From the NCBI RefSeq assembly GCF_963662255.1, contig NC_085059.1, forward strand, positions 9,147,234 through 9,211,233: 64,000 nt of DNA, written 5' to 3'. How positions within the stretch are numbered: the first letter of the stretch is position 1; each line of letters opens with the position of its first letter. The notes under the pieces are model-generated. The model saw only the letters and a list, made by a program, of their open reading frames with translations, had not been told where the DNA came from and did not search any database. The DNA is from Cinclus cinclus (taxonomy: Eukaryota > Chordata > Aves > Passeriformes > Cinclidae). The position numbers and the translations under genes were made by a program. This document shows positions 15,101-29,000 of the stretch, piece after piece.

Positions 15101-17765
15101 ACAGATTTCTTGACAGTTAGACTTAAATGATAACCAAGTGCTGGCATTTGGATTACTTGGCAGATAAAACTTCTGTTTGCTCAAGAGACCTCAAGCCAAC
15201 TTCACTCTTTTGTGCTAAAGCAGAAAAATCTACTGTAAATTGCTCAGTGGGTTTAGCAGCATTTTTGACTGCAGCTGGTAACATTGAAGTCACAGTCTGT
15301 GATGATGACTGTCTTTCAGGTTGGGCATACTTATTTTGTCACATTTTTTGTCTACCTTCCTCAATTTCCATTTTATGGTTTTATTCCAAGTTTAGAGTTC
15401 GCATTTCTGACACCACCACAGTGGAACTGACAACAGCATTCCAAGATATTGTTTACTATGAAAAACTATCCATGCTACACATGCTATACATAACCCTCCT
15501 GTTACATCTCCTTTAGCTAATTGCTGGGAAAAAAACTCTTCATTTTTGCTGATAACCGCTTTGCACAGAGATACACAATGCAAAGACTAAAGGATAGCAG
15601 AGCAGAAGGGGTCATTTCAGTTATTGCTGTCATATATGACCATGCTTGGTTTTATTTAATTTGCTTTCAGAGAGAATTACAACTAGCTGGAATATCTAAA
15701 AGGCTACTAATTATCCATCTTGAAATAAAAGAATTATAATGAGTTTCTCATAAAAGTCCATCTACTTCTCCTAGTTCTGTCTAATCACTTGCTACTTGTC
15801 TGCAAATGGATTTGGTCTCATACATAATAGTAATAGTGACAGATGTTTTTCTGCCAGTAAAACTTAAAATTCAAACTTCAGTTGATTATTATGAGTAATC
15901 TACAATTTCCTCCATAATTAAGGCTTCAACTTTGTTCACATTAACAAGTTCAGTTTTGACCTCCCACTCACATCTATTAATGAAGGAGAACTTAAGTGAT
16001 ATGTGAGACTCATGGGAGAAGAAGTATTTTCCTTCCAACTCAGAGTAAATTGAAGGAGGAAATTCCAATTTATGGCACTGCCTTATAGATATTGCCACAT
16101 ATAGTAATCTGTCACTTTACTGAAGGGAGAGGAAGAAAGCAATGGAACTTTACTGGACTGAATGCATGTTCTCATGCCCAGAACTGAAGCTGAGAGAACA
16201 GAAGTCTGATTTTAAATCTAATTGACAGCTGCTTTACTAAGATCAGGATGGACTATGGGCTAAGAAATAACAGGCAACAAACAAGCACTACTGTTATCTT
16301 TCCTCTACTTTTTTTCTGATTAAAACAACCTACCTTCCTCCAACCACCACCAATAAGACCCAGGGAAAAGCAGAAAATTTCCATAAAACAGCAGAATTGA
16401 TTTGTATGAACTGAATGCAGCCCAATGATAACTGACTTATGATGTTTCACCATTAAAGGTACTCACTGGATTTATAAAAAATCCTCTTTGGGCAGTGTCT
16501 AACAGAGAGAGAAGGAAGGTGAGAAGACTTAGTTTAATGGATTTATCTACTGAAAATCTAATGCATAGGGACAATGTTTTGTTACCCACAGTCCAATTTT
16601 TAAAGTTATTAAGATTTTAATAGGCTCACTAGATCACTGTGTTGACTCTGACAACCTAATTTAGGCTCACTGGCAGCTTCAGAGATGCTTGGAGCTGGCC
16701 AGTTTAAATAAACTCCTTGCTGCAGAACAGCCACAAACCAAAATAAACTGCAGAACAGCTCAGGTTAGAGGATTTGAAAACAACTAAAGAAGAGGCAATA
16801 TACAGCCAGGACCCATAATGAATTTCTAAACAGACCTGTGCTTGCTATGCAGGACAGAAAGCACCAAGGAATAGCCTTTTTGAACCACTTAAGGGGAAAA
16901 AAAACGTAAAACTTGAGTTTTCTTCTGCATGCAGCACACTGAGCAGTAGCAGGGCAACTGAAATACAGCTAAGGAAGATGTAGTTTGAGAATTAATTTTG
17001 TTTTATAAAAACCTTTGTTTTATTCCAGAACTTGCGGTTACTCAAAACTCACTCAGAAGCCAAGAATTAAAATTTTGGTTGCTGAAATTACTTCTATGCA
17101 GCTTTTACTTTTCAATAGCGAGGGGAAAAAATCACTTTCTGTTTGTGGGTTTTATTGTCTGACATTTTGCCTCTAAATAATTTTTTTTCTTCTCACCAGC
17201 AACAAAATAAAAAGGAAGAAAGTTAAACAAAATCTTGGTGAGAAGATTTCAATAGCAGAATACTTAATTCCAGTGGAGGTTTTTTATAAATTAAGAATTA
17301 TATAAACATATAACTGGCAATTGATGTTCCTTGAGCTGCTTGAAAGCATTTAAGGGTGATATTTATTACAACAGAACTTAAGACTGTCCATTTATCAAGA
17401 GGGTAATTTACTCCCTCACTAAAAGTCTTTCTGAACACTTGAGAGCAGCATGAACATCTGTAGCAGAAGCTTTGGGAAAGGAAAGAAACTGTCAAAACAC
17501 TTGTCCACTATCTCTTTTATGTCAGCAGCTGTGAGGTTTTCGTTGAGAAATCACCTCTGGAAAGACAGATGATGTACTCAAAGTTATCATTAGATTTTAG
17601 TATTTATTATTCATCTGAATCTACTCTTTGCACACTACTTTTAATTGCTTTGCATTTCACCCTGAAAGAACATCATAGTTTCCATCCTGTGAACACAAGG
17701 CAGGGTAAGGTCTTTAGGAGATGCTAACACAGCTATTTCTACCTAAACAAAATCCAAATGCTTAC
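12137..17765. other. AT-rich stretch, probably intronic or intergenic
   Basis: No exon with good splice signals, RNA gene or recent transposon is seen. An open frame of 129 codons at 15127-15516 (plus) has no supporting signals. If the exon at 12136 is real, this is likely its last intron. Confidence 0.45.
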
Positions 17766-17845
17766 AAAACAAAACAAAAATAAATAAAAAGCCTATCAAA
17801 ACAAACAAAAAACCCAAACAAACAAACAAACAAACAAAAAAGGTA
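17766..17845. repeat. (CAAA)n-rich simple repeat
   Basis: CAAAA, TAAA and CAAA units end in a pure CAAA run at about 17817-17838. Low-complexity sequence only. Confidence 0.85.
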
Positions 17846-18766
17846 AGACCACAATGCTGAAATGCTGGCTCCCAACACCAAGCTGCCCTCCATCCTACTG
17901 TGTAGCAGGTGATTAATACCTAAGGGGAGGGGGGTTGCTTTCAGACTGTTAGACAGTGAACCTGTTCAACAAATAATTCCTGTTAAGGGCTACTAGGTAA
18001 TTTGAAATAATTCAAGACCTGTCTTTTTACCTTGAGCAGTTTGGTCTAACACCATATTTACTTGAGTATTCTTAGTGTTTAGGAGTCTCAGTTTTGTTAC
18101 CAATACTTCTGTCTTTTTCTCTGTTGGTTGCTGCTGCTGGGTTCAGAACTCTTCTCTAGTGTTTAAGGGCATCTGCCTCATTATGTTTGCACATAACATT
18201 TATTCACAAATAAAGTGAAAGAACCAGAATTTCCCCTGGATTTCTTAGTTGCTGTCTTGACTTGGCAAGGGAAAAGAAAATATGCATTGATTGGTATGAT
18301 ACATCAAAGCCAAAAATGTTCAATCTAGTGGTAAGAATGAAAGTTGACAAATCCAGTTACATGCACAGTTGTCTCAGTCTCATATTTTCATTTGATTACA
18401 GGCCAGTATTACCAGTGTGAAGTTGAAGAATTCTTGAAGGAATAAATTAAGATAACATTCCTCTTAAACCCTAATGAAGACCCAAAGACACAATACTGAT
18501 CCCTTCTTAAATTCCATAACTCTTCCAGTATATACCCTGGTAACTCTGGATGATCCTGCCCAACCTAATTCCCTGGTATCCTGCTGTTTGGCCTCAGTCA
18601 ATCCCGTTGCTCCTTGCTTCTGTAGCAATGTTTTGTCTTCATCAAACCATTGTGTTCCACACTTCTTACACAGCACTCCCCTGGAGAGGGAGGCTCACAG
18701 CCGTGTCAATATGCCACCAGTACTGTCCTAGGGCATTTAACTTCATACCATCTTTCCTCATTGATT
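17846..18766. other. Unique DNA, no gene seen
   Basis: Overlapping short open frames occur on both strands near 18464-18731 without splice or codon support. No repeat family is recognised. Confidence 0.45.
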
Positions 18767-18768
18767 TT

Positions 18769-18800
<32 letters not shown>

Positions 18801-18885
18801 TTTGGGGGGGGGGGGGTTGGGGGTTTCTTTTGTTTGTTTGTTTTGGTTTGGTTTTTTCTGTTGTTGGGGATTTTTTTTTTAAATT
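18767..18885 (+). repeat. T/G-rich low-complexity tract with a G12 run
   Basis: TTTTG units lead into ten T, then twelve G (about 18804-18815), TT, five G, then more TTTG and GGTTT units. The clustered G-runs on the plus strand could form a G-quadruplex. The apparent proteins of phenylalanine, tryptophan and glycine are artefacts. Confidence 0.9.
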
Positions 18886-21800
18886 GGGTTTCCTTTGCAA
18901 TGTTTATCTCAATGAAGACAGAAATAGGATGACAATCCTAACATTTATATTCTAGATGGCAAAGTTCAGAGGAATGCCTTATCTGCTCCTGCTTATTGGT
19001 AGTGAGGCTTCTGCCATCTCAGAGTTCATCATGCATACACAGAAATATGAATTCTTCTTATTTCACCCAAAAGCCCTCAGGTCAATTTGATTCACTGCAG
19101 CCTAAGGTAGACACACCTTAGTTCACCTGTTTTTTCCACTGAAGTTGCTGCTTAACAACGAGTCCATTATCAACATGTGTCAGCAGCTGGCAAAGCTATG
19201 AGACACCAAATCTCCAGAGTGAGCTCCAGCCTGCAACATACACCTCCAGCTAGGTAACACTGACTGTCACTGGAACAAGCCATCAGAGGGACTGCTGCAT
19301 TTATCAGAGCAAGGAAGAGCAAAAGGAAAGGCTGGTGTCCTCATAACAGCAGATCAGAACAAACACATTATTATTCACACTGTAATATCAAAAACAAAGA
19401 TGTGCAGCTTTCTTGAGACCCACAATCAAAGCACTGAAGACAACTTAAATTAGCAGATGCCAAGTTGCTCAGCAGCAGAGGACCAATTCCATCTTCACAT
19501 ATTCAAGGCACATCAAAACTAAATCACACCAAAAACCAAACACTTATTCACATATTAGTGATGCAATTCAGTCTCACACACAAATTTCATATGGCACCCC
19601 AATGATACACCAAGTCTCATTTGAAGTACAACAATTTGCATCGTCCATATAATTTTCCCCATCTCTCTAAAGAGAAATCAGAAATGACTGAACTCCAGGG
19701 AGCTCTGGAGTCTCTCAAGACTCAAGTCTCTCTAAACAGGGAACACTTTATTAACCTCATTGAGACATCTCCCTTCTCATGTTTACTGTTCAACTTCATA
19801 TTTTATCCTCCTTTTCTCAGCACTGAACCACAACTACACTCACCTTTTTTCATTAGCATTACAGCTAATCTGGATACACCAGCCCAATCAACAGCACCAC
19901 AGTACTCAGAAATTCACTTCTCCCTTGTGAAAGTGCTCTTGTAATACAAAAAAAAGTAACACACCTAAAACTGTCCAAACCACATGATACAGCAGATGAA
20001 TATTAATACACTATATAGTCCTAAACCAACTTGATAGGGTAAGCTGCACCTCTAAAATTGTACTCAGGGAAAAGACATGCACACAAGTAACCTCTCCAAG
20101 TATTAATTAAAGTTTTTAAACATCATAGTACTGTCACAAGGAAAAAAAAAGAACAAAACTTCCATCTTAAGAAGCCAAGACACCAAGTAATTTTAACATG
20201 GCTTTGAAATTGGTATTGCCTTAAACATCTTTCATTTGCCTTTAAGTACTGCTTGAGAAAAAGAACTATCCATGTATGCATGACACAACTTCTTTGTATG
20301 AATCAGTGAGGAATTATGGACATTTAACCTATTTCATCAGCCATGCAGAGTAGATATCCTCCAATTGCAGGAAAGGTGTGTGTTAAGGGACAGGAGGGAA
20401 GCTCCATTTCAGAGCCTCACAACATCCCTGCATTGCAGCAGCTACAGTAAGGCAGGAGAGCTTCAGGAGAGTGGCAGGGTAGGTGCTGCTGACCCACATC
20501 ATGGATGGACCATGAACCTGAATTAATACCAATGCTCTGACGTTTGCTTTTGGGTAGGCACCAAAAAAAAATCAATAATAAAAATCAAGTTCAGAACAAA
20601 ACATCACTATGAAACACATTTTATAGCAACTACTGACTCTACTCTGCCAACATCACAATACATCTCTCGAAACATCAGCTTTGTCAGTCTAATTAGCAAC
20701 CTGTATCATCATGACAATGAAGGAACATAAACCATTGTATGTACTACATGCATAAAATATATAGGTCTACTTTCAAATCTCTCACAAACTACCTGTCACA
20801 ATAAAGTCACTCACTGTGAGAAACAAATATACACTCACGCACCTTTTTTTAAACTAAGATAATGGGCACACTGCTGCTAGTGGGCTAATCCTGACCATAC
20901 ATTATATTGCACTTCCCAACAATTTTGATGAAAACTATAGGTGGAGACAGATTAAAATGGGAACATCTAATTGAAATTCATCTCCCTTTTGCCTTGGATG
21001 GAAGACATGCTGCTTGAGCACTGAAACATATTCAATTTTATTCAAATTTCATGCAGATTTTCAGGCAAAATTGAATTAATTAAAAAAATACTCGGAGACT
21101 CCTGAAAGAGTTCAGAATTCTGCAAATGCTTTGTAACTGTATTTTTGGCATCTTTGATTCTTCTACCTTCAGGAAAGCTCCTTGCCAAAACAAAGAGAAA
21201 TGTAAAGCCCACAGAGGTCTATCCTTTTCATGGGAGTGACATCTTCCACTGACGTGTTCAGTCACTTCAGGTCCTTGTAGATTCATTGAGGTATTAGTTC
21301 TTATTCAGTAGGGTTCCTTCCAACACATCCCCATCAAAACACAGACAACTCACCTGTCTTTCCCCTTTCAAAATCATCGTATGGCTCAAAGTAGCAGCTT
21401 GTGTGTTCTGCGGGGCTTTTTTCCTGTTTTGGTGTTTTGCAAGTGAGCAGATTCAAAGCAGCCAGTTATACAGAAGATTTAGAGGGGGAAAAAACTAAAC
21501 ACTGCCACAGCATTCCCCTCTCCTCCCATTCAGATACAATCCAGAAGTAACTACTTCTTACAATAAAAACTTATAGCAGTCCTAACTTAATTGAAGACAG
21601 TAATTGTCTGACCCTCCAGAAAGAATAAAGATATTGAACAAGATGTTTGAAGTATTTGTAACAAATAGTAGCTAACATCGCCTTCCTCTTCCTGCTGTTT
21701 ATTGATATAATCACTTTTCAAGGTAATTTAATGAAGAGCCTGCTCTGTCATGTAAACTGATCATTAATCCAATTAGATGACAGAAATTTATACTCTCCTG

Positions 21801-22285
21801 CTTCTGCTATTGTCTCCAAGCTCTAGGCACGACAGAAAACAGAGACCTCTTCTAACCATCACACACACATAAAAACCAGCAGCCCTGAATACCAGGACCC
21901 TGACCTTCAGTGCCATGATTGCAAAGTCAGAGTGCAGGAATGTGGAAATTAAGGATGCTGACAAGTAGCCGACTACATGATAGTAGCTCTCATTCCTGCC
22001 CTCTGCTCAAAAATCATCATCAAAAGAGGATTTTATTTTTCTTTAACCAAGATTAGGCAGAGAAATAAAGGGTTACCAGAAGAAAATAGGAATTTAGAAA
22101 TCAACCTCATTATGAAAGTGGATCCTGAATTCAGAGTTTGGACATGCCTTATTATTAAGGTTCAAGCATTTATTGCTACATTTTCCATTACTGTATACAC
22201 ACAGGGAAGTACTAAAGGTGTTACTTTTAAGAAATTATAGGTAATATAGAAGTATTTATCGCTGCTTGAGAAGACAGTGACAAAC
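18886..22285. other. AT-rich unique DNA, no gene seen
   Basis: No exon or transposon is identified. About 21705-21790 is an AT-rich block with several TAAT/ATTA cores, the kind of composition seen in conserved non-coding elements. Conservation cannot be judged from one sequence. Confidence 0.45.
22281..22285. repeat. Target-site duplication, left copy (CAAAC)
   Basis: CAAAC lies directly before the LTR start and again directly after its end at 22995-22999. This is the expected integrase footprint. Confidence 0.8.
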
Positions 22286-22994
22286 TGTTGTGGGTTGGTT
22301 TTTTCCCTTTTGTTCCCCTCTGTGGAATTCTCCCCATTGTCATGCTAAGATACCTGTTGATTAGGCCCTGATGGCAAGGGGGAGGGGAGGGCAGAGGAAA
22401 ACCCCTGGAGATTCAAACAGGCAGAAGAGCAGACGGGAGGCTCTGGCTCTCCCCATTTCCCCTTGGAGTTGGGACGAGAAGGACGATCGCCGCCTGAGCC
22501 CCATCCCTGCCATCCCAGCGTCGGGAGCCATCCTCACTGCTGTGGGACCCTGCCCTGCTGCCTTCTCGCTGGAACCTGCCCTCATCCAGCACTCTGCTGA
22601 GCACTGGGACCCACACCGTGAGCGGAGGGCTCTCTCCATCTCTCTCTCTTTCCCCTGGGACAGCGCTGCCATCACCCCCAGCCCTCCTGCAGCTCTGCGG
22701 GACCTGCCCGCCCCCAGCACCGGGAACTGCAGCTCAGGGAAAAGGTGCCTGCAGCCAGAAAGGGACTGGCACTGACTTACTGCTCTGCTTGTGCCTAATT
22801 TCATAGCTGCTGTTGTTCTTGTTTGTCTTGTTAGATATACTAGTAAAGAACTGTTATTCCTATCCCCATATCTTTGTCTGAGAGCTCCCTTAATTCCAAA
22901 ATTATAATAATTGTAGGGTGGAGGAATGACACTCTTCATTTCAAAGGGAGGCTTCTGCCTTTCTTGGTAAATACCTGTTTTTCAAACCAGGACA
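22286..22994 (+). mobile_element. ERV solo LTR, family 1, copy B (complete, 709 bp)
   Basis: The element starts TGTTGTGGGTTGG and ends CAAACCAGGACA. It is flanked on both sides by CAAAC (22281-22285 and 22995-22999), a 5-bp target duplication. It could be read as 6 bp, ACAAAC, because the LTR's final base overlaps. The centre (about 22420-22780) is GC-rich and retains CpGs in an AT-rich neighbourhood, pointing to a fairly young insertion. No retroviral internal sequence adjoins it, so the provirus was removed by LTR-LTR recombination. The 192-, 134- and 67-codon open frames inside are LTR by-products. The family looks like avian class II (ERVK-type), from memory of similar songbird LTRs and the short target duplication; that class is inferred. 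Confidence 0.92.
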
Positions 22995-25900
22995 CAAACC
23001 TGCTTTCTATCAGTGTGGTTTCAGTATGGAGACTTTCCCTTTTGCTGTTTATATGCTCTCAATAAATCGAATACTGCAGAAGGGGTTTGCTCCTCTTCCC
23101 TGCATTTAGACAATGATTATTAAAGTGAGCTGAAACCCTCCTATGCTCATTTCCCACATACAATTCCTCATGAGATGAAAAAGGTGAGATGGCAAGAGCT
23201 ACAGCAACAGCAGGCCAGGCCAACTAACACAGGTGCTGCAGGCAATGAACTCTGGATCTGAGATAACTCTCAAAGAAAGTATTCCTCAGAATCTGGCAGA
23301 AGATGACAGGACAATTTTGAAGAGCAAAAATGAAGAGATATGGAAATATTTCATACAGTACAATACCCATATGACAGTCATACAGCTCTTTTGGTGTGGT
23401 ATCCTGAGCTGTTTCTTACCTTTAGTAATATCTAGCACTATAATACACAGGTACTATACAAGGAAAAGAGAAACTCATAAAATATTCATTTCTGATGATC
23501 TTGAGGCCCTTTAGTTGCCTAAAAGGGTATTAGCAAGGCACACCTCAAAGATAAGAGCAAAAGGTTGTTTGATGTACACACATATGAATTACTGACACTG
23601 GGAAGCCTTCTGTACAAGAACCAATGTGGATCTCCTGAAAGCATAAGCAGTCAGAAAACACACTAAACTGACCATCTGTTCCTCTCTGATAACATGAAAT
23701 CAAGTAATTTATTTATTCAGCATGTAAACCCTCTCCCTTCTCTTCATATTAGTCAAGGATGATTATGCTAAATCCAGATGTAGTTAACATATTGTGTGCT
23801 CAAGTGAGCAATGTCCTTTCAGCCCAGGACTTGCCTCTGGCCCCCCAACCTCAGAATCTCAGCCGTGTTGCCTTTAAGACCCTGTTTGCCCAAGACACTG
23901 TTCCAGGCCTGCAGGCTGGGCACGTGTTAAGGCATCTTGTACAGTGATTAACTGAACACACAGAATTGCACTCTGTCCTGTGGGCCATGGTAACCATGCA
24001 CCCCTGAGCTGATATGCTCATCTGGCTGCAGCTCCTTCCTTTTGACAGAACACAGCTCTGATTATTTTAAACCTTTGGCCTGATGTAGTTTTAAAACAAT
24101 ACAATTACCATAGTTTTGCAGAATTTTCTGATGATGGGTGTTTTGCTTGGCTTGGGTTTGGAGGTTCTTTTGTTTTAAGATGAAGAGGCTGCATTGGGAA
24201 GAGATTACTAGAACAGCAGCTCAGTGTATTGCAGGCCTGCATCCCACACTAATGCATTTGGAGTTCCTGAAGCCTCTGACAGAAAACCTCTGCACATTCT
24301 GGTGCTGCACACAGAGAGCCCTTCCCTGGAGCCTTTTCAGGATGACACACTCTCGTCTGCAATGGCTTTAGGATAGGTCTGTAGGAACTCATTAGAAAAT
24401 GAGTCCAGGTTCTCAGTGGGATAAAGCTTTTTGCCATAAAGGTAGATATGATAAAAGTTCTTTTAATAGCAGGTTCTCTGCATCTTCCCGGGAAAAGAAC
24501 GTCAAGATATCCTGAGTTAAGGTCAGCATTTGTTTTGTAGGTTTGATTTATGACATTTCTGCAGCCTCTGCTGGCATTTCTTTGAGGTGCCAAAAAGCCC
24601 TTGATTCACATATATATTTAGCCTTTTTTCTATTTGCTTTTACTATTAAAGCGTAAAGACTGGATTGAACTGTTCATCCCACTTGTAATCCAAGAAGAAC
24701 TAAATCCTGTAGAGCTCAGCATCTTACCTTCACTTGTGTTGCACACCCACACATTATTTCAAACCAAATTACTGCTCTGAAGAGTGAAGGTGTGATTTAC
24801 ACCAGCTCACTGAGGGAATTTTTCACATGCTAATTACTTAGTTCCAAAAACGGCATATCAAAACAAGTTTCTATTATTTTACCTGCAAGTTAACAGCATA
24901 TATTGTTTCCGTATTGTAAACACAAGTGTGATTTTTCACTGCAAATCCATTATTTAGCTCAGATTCACCTAAAATTAACCGTGATTTGTCACAAAACAGA
25001 AAACTGCAAAAAGTTTCAAGTGCCTTCCCACTTCTAGCAGTAGTGTTGAATGAACTTGGGTGGACAGTATAAAATGGGGAAAACACCAAAACATTTAACA
25101 TCAGTAAAGCTACAAGGTAAGGTTTTAGAAAACTTGAGCTTTGGAAGATTAGGAGTCCCTTACATGAGCCCCTGGTAATAAATCCAAGAAATATCTTTAT
25201 TGACATTAACATGTTAACTTTCACATCTCTTAATTCCTCTGATGTCAAATGCTAGTTGTACAGAACAAAACACATACCTCAGCTGAATTAATGAAAATAC
25301 CCTCAAAAATAAAATATATTTCATTTGTACGTCTTTATTTTGGAGAGGAGTGATAAAACAACTTTATAAATATGAATTTCAAAGCAATACACACTACTCC
25401 CATAAACAAAGATTGTACTATATAGTATGAGAAACTTATCAAAATCGTATTTTTATGGGCCATCTGAATAGAAATCAATGCAACATTCAAAGCAGCAGAA
25501 AACTCTCAATATAAAAATATGTACTTTATTTTCCTCTCACTCCATTTTAATGTTCCTGATTGTTACAGGTGAGTAAGGTTGGGGGTTTGACTTCTTTCTA
25601 ATCAATTAAAATCACTGAAGAACACAGCAGTCAATAAAAAATACTATTAAGCAAGTTAACATTTAGCTGCAGGTAGAATCAAAGACTGTGCATCTAAAAT
25701 AAATTCTAGTTTTCCAAAACTTTGCACTTTCCATTTAATTTTGTTGATTTATGATTCAGTCTCCTAGGTGCAAACTGTATATAAAAGAAACATTAACTCA
25801 GCAGAAGCAAGAGTTTGTTTTTTAATAATAAAGTATACATACTGTTTATAACCTATTGCTTAGGAAATTAGATAAGATCCTTTCTAATACCCTGCACACA

Positions 25901-26030
25901 TGATGCTGTAAAAAAACACTTCACATGCAATAATAGAGTATTGACTGGGCACAGGCATAATGCAAGACAGTGCTCCTCCCAGAGCAGCCAGTGCTGTCAG
26001 AGCCTTGTTTGTTTGTTTGTTCCACATTAA

Positions 26031-26032
<2 letters not shown>
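22995..26032. other. Unique DNA, no gene accepted
   Basis: The first five bases are the right-hand target duplication of LTR copy B. A 93-codon frame at 23233-23514 (plus) has a charged start and a hydrophobic stretch near residues 53-72, but no splice or expression signal, and such lengths occur by chance here. A minus-strand frame around 24249-24593 is likewise unsupported. Confidence 0.4.

Positions 26033-26069
<37 letters not shown>
26033..26069 (+). repeat. Poly-A tract (A37)
   Basis: Thirty-seven consecutive A follow GTTTGTTTGTTTG and CATTAAC. No retroposed gene, SINE body or target duplication could be recognised next to it, so it is listed as a homopolymer and not as the tail of a retrocopy. 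Confidence 0.95.
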
Positions 26070-26071
<2 letters not shown>

Positions 26072-29000
26072 AAAAGAGATTACCACCTCTAAGGCATAAA
26101 AAGATCAAATTTAAGTGAAATGTTTTGTGGTTATTTCATAATAAACACTGGTCCTAAGAATCACTGTTTATTTAATAAACAAAAAATGGTACTTTTTTTC
26201 CTCTTGGCTGGAAGGGCTCTATGCCTGGAGCTCTCTGGCATGTTGTGTAAGCACCACAAGCAGGCAATACAACATTTCCCACAAAAGGCCCCAGAAACAG
26301 ATGACCTTTGTAAGGCCTGTGCAAAGCTTTCTGCCTGCTTTGAAAGTTTTCTTCAGTTATTCCTGCACAGATGTGATCAGGTGCACATCACAAGAGCAGG
26401 ACAGTTTGGGTGACTTGTTCTGCAGGCATAGAGCCTTGCAGCAGAGCACAATCCGGAGGAAAATGTACTCTCAACTTCCTCACACCAATCTGAGCTGTTT
26501 CCCAACTTGTCAGAGCACTTGCTCACTTCCAGCATAACACTGGCCGCCAGAACATGGATGTCCAAGAAGGCAAAATAAACGTCTTCTCTGGGGTCAAAAG
26601 AGCATCAGAAATAACACCCCAAATCCTGCTCCTGAGCCAGCAGCTGAGAAGATTCTCATCAGTGCTGCCATGTCAGAGCTAGAGCATGAAGAAGAGGTCA
26701 CTGGGACACCTCCACTCCTCCCACCTTCCTGCAGCAGTCAAACAGGCAAGGCCAACCCTTTAGGCTTCCCTCACCTTCTCAGAACGAGCACAGCTGTCCC
26801 CTCTTTATGTGGAAGAGCACAACGGAGTTTCTGAAAAGCTGAGATTCAGCTTGGGGTTGACTCTTCTTAGAGAAACATATCTGGATGCGAATATACAACA
26901 GTCACATAAATTGTAAATAATTAATTCCCCCAAACTTTCACATGCACTACATCCCACTCTGCCTCTGAAGTACTGCTTCATTAAAAGAAACCACATCTTT
27001 TGAGAAACAGCTGCACATGCTAGTAAAAAACCAAAAATCTCCATACAAAGCAAAGCCATCTGCTTCTTTCATGGGGTGTTTACATTTGCTTTAAAAGGAT
27101 AGAGACAATTTGTAATTTTGCCAGAGTTTGGTTGACTGGACATTTTTTATTTAGTAATTTGTTTTTTATAGTAGAGTTAGAGGTACTTTTATGTACTACA
27201 TTCACCCTTGAGTCCTCCTGATAGGGATTCCTCATTTTCAAAATCCCTGTTTCCTATTTTTTCTAAATATTCCTGTCTCCCAAGCAGCACATCAAAGATA
27301 TGTAGAGAAACCCACAGAGGGCTCACTGACATAAAGGAGAAATAAGTGGCTGTACTGCCTTTGCACTGAATGCTGTCAAGTGAAAAAAGTGAAAGAAGTA
27401 AGAAAAATGTTTTCCAGATGCAATGAACTTGAAAAGATTAAGGAATTGTACTACCTATAAATGTTGTAGTAGAATTGTTTGCATATTAGAGACAGAAGAG
27501 AAAAAGCAGCAGTAGACAACAGACAATTAATATTCTGGGCATTTTTATCCTTTTTGGAGGTGGATAACTGGGGAAGAAACAAAATATTTAGCTGACAAAT
27601 TCAAATGTACAGACTATTTCTCCCACAATACACATGGTGTTTAAATATTTGCAACGTGGGAAAAGCAGTTAGAAGGGAGTTGTGAATCAACAAAATACCA
27701 GCTCTCATGAGACTTCAAAATATTTTTATTTTTCATAGAAGCATTTGGAGAAAAGGGAGAGAAAGTTTTTTCTTTTCTTCTTCCTTGTTATAAAGGAATA
27801 TGAGAAACAGGTCACTTGTTATGGTTTTGCTTTTCTGACAGACAGTTTTCATTGAAAGCAATTTTTGGGGTCAAAATTTTAAGCTTCAGATCATGGACTT
27901 TAAGGTGAGTTCTAGAACTCTTCCTTTAAAATTTCAGCTTTTACCAGGGAAAGGGGCTGATCTGCTTAAAGGCAACATTTACTCCCATGTACATACAAGC
28001 TTTGTTCCCTCCTAAAATACCACTACATGGGAAAAGTATAGATCAAGGCATCGAATCACTTTCCATCATGAATAGAGAGCACAAAATGTAGCATTTTACA
28101 CCTTACCAGAACCTACCACGTAATTTTACTAAATTTCTTAAATTATTTTAGTCTCTGTTCCATTTATAGCTATAAGCTAAAAAAATCACTTCCATTTTAT
28201 ATAGACCAAACCTTAGGGTATATGCAACAATGATTAATTTAAACACTTGCACTGCAAAATTGTTAGGAATCTTCAAGGAAGGGGATTCAAAGGTGCCTTG
28301 GGAAAAGAATCCTTGTTCCATTGGTGCTGACTGCAGGACAACCCTCTAGTTCCAAATATTGTTATCAAGCTTCTATTGACATCAATCCATCAAGCCATAA
28401 TCTACATGAAAAAGACCCAGGCAAAAATAAAATCACTTTAGACTGTGTGTTTCTGCACTCCTACAGCTGCACCCCAAGCTCTTTTAAACTCAAGTTAGCC
28501 AAGGAGAAAAGGATACAGTGAGTGCCTGCTCCTTCTGAGGCAACCCAAGGCCCTTCATTTAGTACAGGCAAACACTCCTGCAGCATTCTTTTCAGATGAA
28601 TGCAACACAACTAACAAGCAGGAGTTTTGGAAGAAAATGTCTCTGGAATTAAGAGAAATTTCCAGGTTTGATCGACTAGAGTTTAGAAAATCTCCCTTTC
28701 TCCAGTGCTAAAGAAGTAAAAAAATGTTTTATTTAATTACGTTAAATTACATTCAAAATTTTAATTTTTGGTCTTTTTAGTTACCTAGAACTATGTTAGG
28801 AAGACCTTGTATATGTGAAGACAGACATAGGAGCACAGTGCTCTCAGTTAGGAAGTGAATGGTTGATGGCCAGCTTCCCAGGACTCAGCGTAAAATGTAA
28901 CTTCTTCCTATTTCCATCTCAAACTTCATCTGTAAAGCAAAACACTTAACCCTTCTTTGTATCAGCTCTCTCAACACCTACACTTCAGGGTGTTGTACAG

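Noticed and set aside
15127..15516. 129-codon plus-strand frame
   Set aside because: No acceptor, donor or family resemblance, and composition is ordinary for AT-rich DNA.
22361..22939. 192-codon minus-strand frame and 134-codon plus-strand frame
   Set aside because: They lie wholly within LTR copy B; related frames recur in copy C because the DNA is copied. GC-rich LTR centres give long frames by chance.
23233..23514. Small membrane-protein-like frame (93 codons, one hydrophobic segment)
   Set aside because: No splice, promoter or codon support; frames of this length are common by chance here.
26033..26069. A37 as the tail of a processed retrocopy
   Set aside because: No coding-like or SINE-like body upstream on either strand and no flanking duplication.
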